This document shows, piece after piece, positions 14,501 to 26,447 of a stretch of 64,000 bases of DNA (positions are counted from its first letter, which is position 1; each line of letters starts with the position of its first letter). Location: contig OX359247.1 of assembly GCA_947179485.1 (NCBI GenBank), positions 12,438,588 to 12,502,587 on the forward strand. Reading direction: 5' to 3'. The DNA comes from Allacma fusca. Taxonomy: Eukaryota > Arthropoda > Collembola > Symphypleona > Sminthuridae. A program made the translations under genes and the position numbers. Under the pieces are notes generated by a model that worked only from the letters and a program-made list of their open reading frames with translations, was not told the DNA's origin and ran no database searches.

Positions 14501-17303
14501 CTTAAAATTACATAGGTATAATATATAAGAATAAATTGATGGGAATCAGCCTCGCACATTTTCAAAAAAAAAAAAAACAAGTACAAAAAACCATATAATT
14601 AGATACTTTAAGCTACGTACAAAAGCTTTTGACTGCAGTAATGATATGTACATATTACTAAGTAAGTAACCTTTGAAGCCACATTATATCTCAGCATGGA
14701 ATCAAGCATATTTCTACATATGTACAAATGTATTTATGTAAGTACATCGCAGTAATAATTACATATGTACATACGTAATATTACATTACATCAAATCCTA
14801 ACAGTGATTTCCCCTTACTTAATTGGCATGAGGACATTTCATTAAGAGACGAAATCCTTCGCATATGTCCAAGGTACTTAAAAATTCTTACCAAAAAAAA
14901 GTAAATGTAATGCAATGTTGACACAGTCCGTATGCACTATGCAATATGTACGTCCATACCCCTCTAGAATTTTGAGCTCGCCTTCATTATTTTGAACCGT
15001 CATGTCATAATATTAAAGACCCACATAGTTGCAATTTGTAACAGTTACATAATTAATGTCCAATTACATTATACAATAATTACATATCAACTCCTATAAA
15101 ACAAGTCCGTCCTTGTTGTTTTAACCCTTGGTTATAGATAAGCAGATACGCTTCTTTCAAATCAAAAGTAAACTCTCTCATGATACCACCGCAACACTGA
15201 TGCAACGCAGTGTGTGTTTGTGTACCGAGATTGAACCGATTAGAAAAACAAAAGTCGCCCACAAAATCCTCACATTTTTACATGCCGTCTCTTATAATAA
15301 GAGCCTGTGTCAATTGTACTTCATGCTTGCGTTGGAATATATAAAGACCTGTAGGTTCAGTATATCCATATTTATATTCATATGACTGTCAAAAATGACA
15401 ATTTTACTTTCAAGTAACCAAAGTATCAATAAATTACATACTACTAGGTTAAAAGGATTATAAAAAGGTAATACAAATAGTTCTATGGTAAAAGGGAGAC
15501 AGATGCTTCATTCGATACAGTAATCAATTTATGTTTATTACATATATATATATATATGTTTGTGACTGGTTAATGCACAAAAAAAGCCTTGCCTTTCTAC
15601 AAGAAAATACTTCACATATAGCTATATTGCTAAATTCTGATGAAGGTTACTGTCCTACCCAGTTCTCCTGTGACTGAGAGAGTCGTCAAAAGAAGTGTAC
15701 ACGTATGTACATACATAAAAATTACTTTCATACATATACACATCGATGTCATATCATACGGAAGCGGCATACATCGGATAGATACATACATACCCCTGTA
15801 CTTACATATACATATAATACAAGGATATATTTACACATAAATAATTATTATATTTCTGTATCCGTCATTTCAGAGAAATAAACTTCCATGCCAAATAAAA
15901 CTCCAGTGCGTTCTAACCAACACGAGCTACAAACTACGTACACGTAATGAGTAAGTGTGAGTACGAAATAAACAAATTATCCTAAATAAATACACTATTA
16001 TTCATAATTACATCAATGCATGCGTATATATGCATGTATACCTGCCGTATGGACACAAATGGAATAAATCAATAGTCACAAAATCGTCATTTGTCAACAG
16101 AATAAAAAGCTGAAGCATGTTTCCTGTTTGAATAAATCCCTCATATAAACATATGTAATTATATATACAGGATGTATGTAATTATGTATATAGTACTTGA
16201 TGTACTTCCCATTCGTTAATCAGCTTGGAGTCGTAACCAAACAATAAATAACAACATGGACAAGCTCAAGACCAAATTGTGACCCAGGAGAGAGGAGAGT
16301 GGGAAAAGTTATCTTATCTCCTCTGCCTCTATGCCATTAAATTCTTAAAATATTTACTTTGCTCTACATCTTCCGCACTGTTTGACTAATAGCTCTTAGC
16401 CTCTCTTAACTCTGCGTGTGTGTGTGTATTTGTATGTGCATGCACTTCCCGATCACAAACTCAACTTGTTACAACAATTATTATTATTATTATAGTCACT
16501 GCTATTGAGCACTACACAACTACAGGCATGTCACAGTCAAACTTAATAGTCACCATATAACTTAAAAGCTCCACCTAAAAAAATCATACACTCAAGGATA
16601 TGGAGTAATATGCACCATTATTACAATCTCTGAAGGAAACAAGAACAATTATAATTAACTACTGTGTTACTGTGTAGAACAAAAAAAAACTGTATTAAAA
16701 CTTGTGAAATGATAATAATTGTTCCATGGAAGTACATCCAACACCTGCCTTCACAACATACAATTTGCTAATGGTGTAATAATAAGTGTGAGTACACATG
16801 TAGTATGTACTGAATCTATGGAAAATATTCCACACACACACACACACAAAAAGGACTATAAAATAATAATTTCTAGAGTACCCAAGGAACAATCTAAATG
16901 TAAATGTCCAAGAAATAATAAACCTTTCTACTAACAATTATGGCGACAATTTCCGATAACAAAGCACATTCTCACATATCTACATATGTACATGCATACG
17001 TATGTGTGTGCCCTTCCATTACTACATTGTACTCCTCAAGTTCCAAAATATTCAGATTTTGAAAAGACACAATATTTACCATGGAGTTATTGAAGGACTA
17101 AAAGCCATTAAGTGTGTCTAATGTGTCTATGTGCACAAGACAGGTGGTAAAATAGCTCCACATATATAATATTATAGATATGGATAAAAATTTTATATTA
17201 TTGTAGGCAATATGTATAGAGGCTGCTGATAACTCCTGTGAAATCCTAGTAAGTGTATTATGTAGTAATATTTCCATGTTTCCAACTTTTTATTGATTAT
17301 TAC

Positions 17304-17331
17304 CAGACAGACGGACAGACAGACAGACAGA
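17304..17331 (+). repeat. (CAGA)7 microsatellite
   Basis: CAGA units with one CGGA interruption. Confidence 0.9.
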
Positions 17332-19157
17332 AGACTTGTCGCTAAACTCATATCATTAAAAGTAGGTATATCCATATATTTGTCCATTAAGGAGTACTAT
17401 ATTCCTGAAAATTCTAGGATTTTGCAATACTGTATTCGCAAATTGCTGAATTCATTCAATCTTAAATTATTGCAGAAATGATTTGTACATGTATGTGTGA
17501 GTACATATGTATGTATGCACTTATATACACAGAGCCACCCAATACTTTGACAGGAGTTACATACATGAATGAGTAGGATTCGCATGGTTGGTTTTTTCAA
17601 CTGAATGTAAAGATTTACAATGCACATAGCTTAAACCGTGTCACTCGTCATTAAAATGGAAAAATTGCTGAGGAGATGGAGCATCGTCACAGTACCTTGT
17701 TTGATTATTTCAGGAGATTACATGCCTATAATTACTGGAGGTTTGCCTGTGTGAACAACCTATTGTAATGGTCCTGGCATATCAATGTATCCATAGGTAT
17801 AATATGTATGGAGATAAATGCATTTATGTATATTGTTATTGCAACGTCAATTTCCAACTGAACTTTTATATTACTTTACGTGGGAAGTAAGTACCTTAAA
17901 CATTTCATAGTAACTGAACGGAACGCAACTCAATAAAGATGGGCAATTCAAAATAACTAGATATGCGAGAGGGAGGGGGGAAGAAAATCCTAATGGTAAA
18001 TGAAGCAATGAATTGTCTCCTATTTAAATATTTATGCTCAATATACAAAAAAAAAGTATTCTGCCAGAGCATGGAGAGGGAGTATAAAAAAAAAACCAGA
18101 CTACGCAAATCCATACTCAATTAATTCACAGGGAGGAATCGAATCAAGACCGCTTGAAGAACATATTTCATTCCCAGGGTAACATCTTTTTATATCGAAA
18201 CATTTCATTTCACATGTCATTTTCCCATTATTAACCACATGGCATATTTAAATACAAAAAGAACCATTTCTTTTACACACACTTGTCTTTCTCTCATGAA
18301 AACACTCCTGAGCCTTTAATACAGAACGGCTAAATATTCAAATCTCATTTATTCCTGGCGCATATAAGTATAAGTATGTGTATTTTTACTATTCACGCTA
18401 CACGCTTCTAGTAAACGAGCTTGGCATCAAATCCTAAGTCATAATTTTCTAGCCGAGAACAAACATTCAAAAAAAGTTAAAAGTACTAATAGATTATATG
18501 TATCTACACGTGTGTTGCAAAAATACAAACGATGATAAACATTTGCAATCCACTAATGCATTATGCAAGAAAAGAAAATCCATTACATCTGCAGAAATAC
18601 ATACATAATGGGATGATATATGGATAGGTATAGGCTCTTATACGTATATTACGTATACGACATGCCCTGTAAAAAAAAACCTGAATGGAGGAATTTTTCA
18701 CTTAAACTACTGTATACACGACCCATAGTCAAGCACGAAGTCAGTGGGAATAGTCATTTTAAAAGACTTATTTGAATTATGAAAAATAACGACTGTCATT
18801 GAAGGAGTCATAAATACTGCAGATATCCTGCCAGTGTACTGTTTAAAGGTTTTCAAAATATTGTCAGTATTTGGCAAATCCTCAGAAGTGTTGAGTAATG
18901 ACCGAGCAGATGCAAAAATGTTTAGTAGAGACTAGAGACAGAAGGTATATCCATACTCTAATGAAAATAACATTTTAGCTCAAGATGAATGGTGACATTT
19001 CATTGAATTAAAATCTCAAAAATGAACCAACCCTGAGAAGCGTGAGTCCGGAGATATACATATATGAGGTTGAGGTGGTTGTCATATTATAAGCTAAGAT
19101 ACTTATAAGTATCTATTCTAATTATGTGAAGGAGAAAATTCTATAAAAATCCCATCG

Positions 19158-19170
19158 TCATCTCACCTTA
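19158..19170 (-). other. 5' splice donor of the SIPA1L exon
   Basis: The minus strand reads TTTTAAG|GTGAGATGA. Exon bases end at 19167 and the intron starts with GT at 19166-19165. Reading on without splicing reaches TGA at 19165-19163. The codon split AG+N gives Ser if the next exon begins with C or T, and Ser is expected from the family sequence (L-x-x-S-C-P). The site is phase 2. Confidence 0.88.
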
Positions 19171-20941
19171 AAATCAAGTTATTAGAATTTCCATCGCCCA
19201 AGTCGGGATCATCGGCAGGTACGAGGTCAAGACTAGCATTATCGTTGGTAAGGGACAATTGAGCTCCCGGAGCCCCTGCGATATTATTCAGGGAAGCACT
19301 TGGAGGTGTTGAGACCGGTCTATGACCTAATGAGGCCGCGGATGCTCCAGTCGTCGTATTTCTCCTTTTCGAGAGTAAATTTCGGAGTCGGGCAACATAT
19401 GATATATTAGCGGACACACTTTGACAATCAAAGTGAGCAAAAACTCGTCGTCGATATCGTTCCTCCATTAATGGGGCTCCATGCCTGAGAACAGGTTTCT
19501 CATTTCCCTGACTTTCGCTCACATCTCCACCACCCGTATGATTTGAAGAGGGTAGAACATCAAATTTGACTCCTTCCGGAAGACTTTTGGTGTTTCCATT
19601 ATTCCTGGAAGTGGTTGAGTTTCCTCTCAGCTTTCTAAATATTGAAGCTTCCGCCTTACTTGTATTCCCTGATATATTTCCTTTACTGCCACTAGTACTA
19701 CTACTGTTACTTCCATCTGTCTGAGCTCCCCCACTCATCGGCCCCGTACTATTACTCTGTGTTACAGTTGATTTTTCTTTATGTTCCCACAGCTTCTGAA
19801 ATTTCAGACGGAGACGAGGACTTGCCGTATCCCTCAGAACCGGCTCAGCGCTTGTATTACTTCCTCCTTTGCTACTACTGCTCTTCCCACCACCTCCACC
19901 ACTAACACCACCACCACCACCACTACTACCTCCGGATGAGTCCCTTGTGTTCTGACCCACCACTGTATCATCATGAACGTCGAAGGACCCTCTCCGATCT
20001 CGACTCATTGTGGACGCTACAAGGGACAAAAAATGACCAGTGCTTGAATTACCCAGAGAGCTACTTCGTTCGTTCTTGGAAGATCCGGCTGATGATGAAC
20101 TATTGCCCGTCGTAGTTGTATTTGTACCAGGGTCCGAGGTATTATTTCCACCAGCATTTGCCAGTACATCTATGGAACCATGACTTCCAAAATCCTTTCG
20201 TCTCGTAAAACACCCTGTATAATTTGTCTCAGCTTTGTTCGAGTGTGCCTTACTCGACTGGGGTTGAAATGAATGTCTGTCTAGTTGTTGACCGTGTTGA
20301 TGTGGATGAACATGATGGGAGGTTAACTTGGCCCCACCCAATGAAGCCCTCTGATGATGATAATAATTCTCACGATCAAGTAAATCCAAACTACTGTTAC
20401 TTCTGTACAGGGCGAGCCTGGGCCCAGTTTTCGAACTACCACAATTCACTGAACTCGGAGTTTTACTTATGAATGATGAACTGCTACTCTTCCCTAATTT
20501 ATTCGGTGAACTTCGCACTGTCACTACGAATGGGTCCACATCATGCGTGGTCACGGGAACTATAATTGAGCTCCGCTCCTGAAGAGAAACTGTGGGTGGA
20601 AGACTTGTAGGAGTAGTTGGTCCTATGAGTCCACCTGTTCCAAGACGACAATACTGAGACTGTGACTGCTGGGACGTTGGTGGCTGGTGCTGGACATAAT
20701 GGGACTGTAACTCGGCCTGTGTTTGGTAGTCCAAAGTAGTCTCATTTTTTTGTAACCCTCCGGCCGTCGCCACATTCGACACACTGATATACGATGAAGG
20801 TGATGTATTCAGGGATAAGTTCAGGTCCTGATTACTACTACTCGAAGGGCGACTCGGCGTAGCTAAGTTTAAACCTGACCGAGGGACATTATTTGAGGAG
20901 CGTGGACTGTTCCCATCCAACGTTGAACTCGTCGTACTCAT
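19167..20941 (-). CDS. SIPA1L/SPAR-type Rap GTPase-activating protein, first identified coding exon (N-terminal half, partial)
   Basis: SIPA1L proteins are cytoplasmic, actin- and synapse-associated scaffolds with a RapGAP domain that switches off Rap GTPases, plus a PDZ domain. Only the N-terminal part is present: 591 whole codons plus two bases. Family motifs occur in the same order as in vertebrate SIPA1L1: [11 protein letters not shown] (181-191), [10 protein letters not shown] (251-260), GHFLSLVAS (302-310), [17 protein letters not shown] (374-390), SIFRKLR (433-439), FAHFDCQSV (501-509), [13 protein letters not shown] (525-537) and [11 protein letters not shown] (581-591). Between them lie disordered Ser, Gly, Asn, Thr and Gln/His runs, notably a Gly-rich stretch at about 337-352. 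The exon ends AG|GTGAGA, a phase-2 donor. The ATG at 20941 is the first in frame after a TGA at 21013-21011, but its -3 base is C, so an upstream coding exon remains possible. The match comes from remembered family sequence, not an alignment run. Confidence 0.9.
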
Positions 20942-21120
20942 TGGGACTATAGGATTTATTCTTGTGAATCTCAATATGTACGGAACTTGCCTTCCTGAGC
21001 TTTCGTCAGCTCATACGCTCACCCCAACCACAGTCATCCACTCCAGTCCTTATTGTCGTAACTTAACCCAAGGAGTATATATTATATACATATACTTGAG
21101 CCCATCCTGTAAATCACAAG
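20942..21120 (-). promoter_or_regulatory. leader or 5' flank of the SIPA1L coding exon
   Basis: This stretch is free of microsatellites for about 120 bases upstream of the ATG. In the coding frame a TGA at 21013-21011 closes the frame, followed by an ATG-less open stretch that could be 5' UTR or the start of an internal exon. An acceptor-like CTCAG ends at 20995, with a branch-like CTGAC about 15 bases upstream but no pyrimidine tract. An AT-only motif (TATATTATATA on plus, 21077-21087) could act as a TATA-like element. None of these is proven. Confidence 0.3.
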
Positions 21121-21355
21121 GAAAATGTCTCCGTTATTTCAGTTCACATACATATATACATTTCGTCTGTAATAATAAACACTACACAATATATTAATAA
21201 TATGGGTACACTCCAGGTACATGTAGTAGCCCATATACCCCCAGCTCGAATATCTTCCACATATTTCACACTAGTTTATTATAACAAAAATTTTCCTAGA
21301 TAACAAGACCAAGCCTCCTCCACCCGTATATATCGATACAGTTGTCATCGTCAGA

Positions 21356-21361
<6 letters not shown>

Positions 21362-21386
<25 letters not shown>
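21362..21386 (+). repeat. (AC)12 microsatellite
   Basis: Perfect AC run about 420 bases upstream of the SIPA1L start codon. Confidence 0.92.
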
Positions 21387-24300
21387 TACATATTATCATG
21401 AAAATATCCAGGGACAGTGTGTTTGCACAGGATAACATACAGACCACGGTGCCCCAGTCACTTCAAAGCTATGTCTCTGTCTACGAACATACACGTTTCC
21501 CTTATCAAAATACATACTAACTTTACAATACTATGCCAACGCCTACAAAAGTAGTCGCAATTCAAGAAAAAAAGTTTACTTTCCTCAATGCAAACCATAC
21601 TTAAGTCCCTGACAATGACAACCAATATATTTACACACTCATAAGACTATACTAACACCAACTGAAACAATAAATTCCGATGAAAACATTATACCCATAC
21701 ATTTCACACATACATACATACATGCACACGTATGTACATACAAACATACTATTAGCTTTAAGAACAACCACGGGAAGTACGCATGCTGATACAAGTAGTT
21801 CCCTGGTAAAAACGCTAATACTTAATTCCATATTTATTTCCGACTTCCACAACCCATTCACTCACATGTTTAATAATTGAACATGGGTGTGTGTGTGTGC
21901 ACTGTGCAGTGTGCACATGTCTGGATCTAAACAACCCAGGAATGGTTTTCCCGACACTGAAAACAAAACAGCCCTAAATATTTTTGTTTCTATTTGCTTT
22001 AGTTCTAGCCTCCTCTCCATTGGTACTATTATGTTCCCCCACAAGTAAGACAATTAGTATGTATTATTACAAGTACTAATAGATATTACAATTCCCCTCA
22101 CACGCTCCCACATACATATATAATCACAAATAATGTACACATCCCTGAAAGTCACACGACGGAAATCCATGTTGAATCATAAATCCAAGAATCCCTGTCA
22201 ACATCTAGTATAATAAGCCATTACGGTTATGGCAAAACAGAATTATTATTAATTCAACCTTGGTAATAAGTTTTAAATATAATAGGTACATAATTATACA
22301 TACATGGAAAGAAATGCGTGTGACAAAACTGTGTGAGAGGGATCTAATAGTCAGTCCTGTCTCCAGGTGTTTTCCCATCCACAACGAAGTCTCCCACACA
22401 AAGCCTATCTATTCTACCTACAGTTGGCAATCAAAATCTTTATTTTCTCTGCTATGTAGTTGTTGGTAAGTAAGTCCGTTTGTACATACATATCTAGTGC
22501 CCTGAATGCATCTTCATTCACACAGCAACCACCAGGCGGTCATTATGACATCAGAATTGTACTTATATGTACATTTAGAGTATTTATTTTTTATTAATAA
22601 AATTGAGTATACATATGCATACATAGTTACTACAAGTAAGTACCTATATAAGTACAGGCATACATCCAAACCTTTCACTTTCATTGGAGAGCAATATGCA
22701 ATATAGCGTGTAATTCATTAGAAAAAATGTGAGTAAAACATTTTAGCACTTTTCATGGCTCACTTCGAAGAATAATCGTCCACACGCAAAGCGAGAGCTA
22801 TATACGACTATCTAAACGAAAACATTTTTCCCATTAATCCTTTTTACAGATAAATCCACACATAAAAGACAATAAGCTCAGTGATATCCGAACAATTCTC
22901 ACTAGCACTAGGCAAACAATACAAGCAGAGAAACTGATTCAGAGTCAGATATGCATGCGTCCGTCCGACTTCCTCAGTACTTAACTTCAACTGAAAGCTA
23001 TCCAACTTCCGTATGCTCAAGTAAAGTGAAATGAGATTTCTCAAAACAATATAAATCAACTACTGTACTGCCACTGCGTGTATATTTATGTATTTACAAA
23101 GTTTCCCGGCCCACACGTACTTAAGTAAATACATAGAGATACATAAAAATAGCGGTATTCCTCCTACTTATCAATTACTCTTAAAATATATATATGTAGT
23201 AGAACGATTCGTCGAATTCAATCAGATCAAGCCTCTAGCATGCATGAAAGATCCACGAATTGAGTTATTACTACTGTTGGTGGTGCATATACAGAGAGAC
23301 ATACATATGTATGTACAATCACCAAAATATACAGGATTTGAGAAGCCAATGAGGTGAAGATAGTCAGTCTGGAAATTGTTGAGGCTGAATTGAATAGCGT
23401 GACACGCTCAATTTTCAGTTTCAATTTAGTTTTATTTATATACAGATATCTATAGAAAATACAAGCGTAACGAACGCACGCTCAATAAATACCAATCAAC
23501 CTCTGCAACCACAACCTATCCAATATTTATATGCTTACAGATCATATAGTTATACATTAGAATGAAAATACAAAGTCCCGTTCACAAGCACAGGTTTTTG
23601 AGAACATGCTTCAAAGCCAACAATTGACATAAAACAAATTAAAGTAACCAACTCCTTTTGATTCAGATTCCTTCCGAAGAGTTTATCCACCCTCAAGAAT
23701 CCTTACTATAATAAAGGAGTAACTTGATTTATCTAAATAATGTATCATAGTGTCTCTCTCTATCTATATATTTATATCTGTATCCATATAATTTTGTACA
23801 TAAAACATAAATACATACTTCTGAGCGTCTGCACACTGTAAACAAGTGAAATGAAGAAATCCTAACTGTGCAGAAGATTTAAGTGGTGGCGTACACGAGA
23901 TACCCAAAAATAAGCCTGTGTGATCCACCAGCTCTGCACGCAATAAGAAATCAACCAATGACTGTCTTTTTCCCCAATCAAAGTATAAAAAACAACTAGT
24001 ATTCGCATATTCAATTCCAAAAAGTACATTCATGCAGAGACAGGACGGTTACAAATCATTACTGAACTTTCCATTTTTAAATCATCCCAGTCAGAGCAAA
24101 AACTTTATCACAGGGTTGTATGCATGTACAGTACGCCGTTACAAAAAAAAAGACATTAGAGTACAACCCAAAACAAAAGAGTGGAGATGATTCGCATGAC
24201 TGCTACAATTATTATTGTTATTATTGTTTCAAATATTGAACATGACATAATTCTCTTTATCAGACGAAAGGGATTACACGTTGGAAACAAGTACGTAACG

Positions 24301-25986
24301 CTCACTTGCATTTTCACACTTCTCCCACGTCAGTTACATAATCACATGAAACGTAGTATGCATCCATAGGACATATGTATGTACGTAACGTAGTAATTAC
24401 AAAGTGTCTGCCTCTGCTCTAGTGTAAGTAATTACATTACATACTCACACTTTTATGCACATCTACAAAAAATATTGCTGTAATGAAATGAAGAAATAAA
24501 ATTAGCACTTGTTGTCGTAGGATTTAAATAAAACATAGGGCAGGGCAGACAGCAGACTACGACTCCAGCTACATACATATGTACATACATCCAGAGGCAA
24601 CGTAAGGTAAGGCAATTACTCCCTAATACACAAGGAGGTAATCATAATATAATAAGTACCTAAAAGATCTAAATACTACTTTAGCAATAGAGAATCCCGT
24701 ATCCCATATAGGAGGTGACAAATAATAATTATTTAAGCACATTCAACTAAACCTCATTAATTACTCCAATGCTACTATATATAGAGTAAGAGCGAGAGTT
24801 CTGCCATGATTTAAATTCTCATTGTCAAAGTATACAATGGGAAATTTGCACAAAAGTACATGGGCACACACTCCACACACAGTATACACAAATGGACTTA
24901 TAGACACATCCCTGTGCACCTGTTACATACATTTTCAAACATCCAAGTACATCTGCACATCAGTGAGTCCAGTATATAATGTGTTTTAACACCTATGGGA
25001 ATATTAATTCAAAAGTAAGTGATTTCTTATCAGGACTAACGAGCTTTTGAGAGGGAGCAAGACACGCTGTATTTCTTTCTATTTTGACATACTGTGCGAA
25101 CATAGGATTTTTTCCTACAATAAATAAAATCTAATTCCCTTTTATTTAGCACTTACTTAGTTAGTTAGAGTAATTACTAGGAATGTATGAAACAAATCCT
25201 TTCAAGGAGATTTAAGTGCTTGGAGCTTTTACAACTTTTGAAATAATTCAAAGGTTATGATAATTACTCCCGTTTATTATTTCCCCTCCCCCCCCACGCT
25301 TTTTATTCATAGAGCTCTGTAATATATATAGTAGAGAATACAGACGAGAGATAATCATTACATTAATAATTACTATTACAGGTGGTAACATTATATATAA
25401 TTATATATCTATAATTAAATATATGCTGTGTAGTGTAGCACTATTAGGAGAACAGTCCACAAGTAAACATTACATTTCACAAACTTGTCATAACTAATTA
25501 TTCGGATCTATTGTACATCAAGAAAGCATAAAACACAATGCTTGGCAAGGAGAGGGGATACTAACTAGGAATAGTAATTTTATCCTCTTATTAGCATCTC
25601 TACCAATCTAGCATATACATACATACATAACTGTATATACTTACATACTTAAATATAGAGAACCACATTTGAACAAAATTAAATCTCCCCAGGAATCTTC
25701 TCTAAACGCTTGAGATGAGTTTGCAAGAATACAATTTTGAAAAAAAAAACCATGAGACAGGACAAACTCGCTCACCTGACTTTTCCCTTGCCCTTGATAC
25801 AGGCGTTCGACCTTTTGTTTACCACTGCAAATCAAATGAACGTGTCGACTTTTCTCCTCAATTATTGTCTGAGATGCGTTGGTACAGTCTAATAGAGTCT
25901 ATGTACGTCTACACCATTTGTACATACATATGAGTCTGTGTACACAGTATATAGGGAACATATGTAGGCATACATTTCACATAGGC

Positions 25987-26016
25987 ATTGCATACAGAGT
26001 ATACTCTGTATGCAAT
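25987..26016. repeat. 30-bp perfect palindrome
   Basis: The half-site ATTGCATACAGAGTA is followed directly by its exact reverse complement. Six further pairs (ACATAG/CTATGT) flank it after a small bulge. It contains no tandem repeat, so slippage does not explain it. Confidence 0.92.
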
Positions 26017-26333
26017 TATCTATGTATATCGAACTCCCGTCAGGGAACGAGCTTGTTTGTCTAATAACAATTTCAACGTGTAGAATCCAGTGCGTAATCT
26101 GATAATGCTGTCATGCTTTTAGTAACATGTTACGATCAACCATAAAGGTTCCCTTAGAAAGGAACTAATAAGGTAAATCAAACACATTCTTGTCAAGAAC
26201 AACACCACATTTCTTTTGTCTTCCTCCTTCATGGCAGAACTTGTTTGTAACACGTTCAGGTATTTGACTCCATTTTTAGGAAACTCCTATCTCTCTCTCT
26301 GTCTGTGCATTTCCCTTATTTACATGTTTGCAG

Positions 26334-26447
26334 AAATTCAATACACTTCAATCTCCGAATCCTACAACCATCGTAACGGAATACGAATGCTCCACTCAAT
26401 ATGTGCAAGTCAAGTACTCTGTGGAAGAAGGCTCACCAGTCTTATAA
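26334..26447 (+). other. exon-like open segment, unrecognised
   Basis: A good acceptor context (TTCCCTTATTTACATGTTTGCAG, split here as a pyrimidine-rich tract plus GCAG, AG at 26332-26333) is followed by 37 sense codons and TAA. The peptide starts KFNTLQSPNPTTIVTEYECS. No family is recognised, and a second plus-strand frame is open over the same bases. It lies in what should be an intron of the opposite strand, so chance is the main alternative. Confidence 0.12.

Larger units (their letters stand above)
1..19160 (-). other. long non-coding stretch, probably the intron after the SIPA1L exon
   Basis: I find no coding segment here that resembles the rest of a SIPA1L protein (FRNEIGGE, RapGAP or PDZ motifs). 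Content is AT-rich unique sequence with interspersed TACATA/TATGTA words, AC, GT, AG and ATATC tandem repeats, and A/T runs. Open frames of 60-133 codons (for example 182-583 plus and 9278-9628 minus) are rich in Ile, Tyr, Ser and Leu and often run through microsatellites, so I take them as chance. The following exon must lie left of this window, making the intron at least 19.2 kb. Confidence 0.6.

Noticed and set aside
15080-15262. Minus frame with a GGTTCAATC word and protein-like C-terminus
   Set aside because: No tRNA fold around the word; the 60-codon frame has no recognised family and the opposite strand is equally open.
20224-20472. Plus-strand open frame of 82 codons
   Set aside because: It lies inside the SIPA1L exon in the opposite strand and is a shadow.
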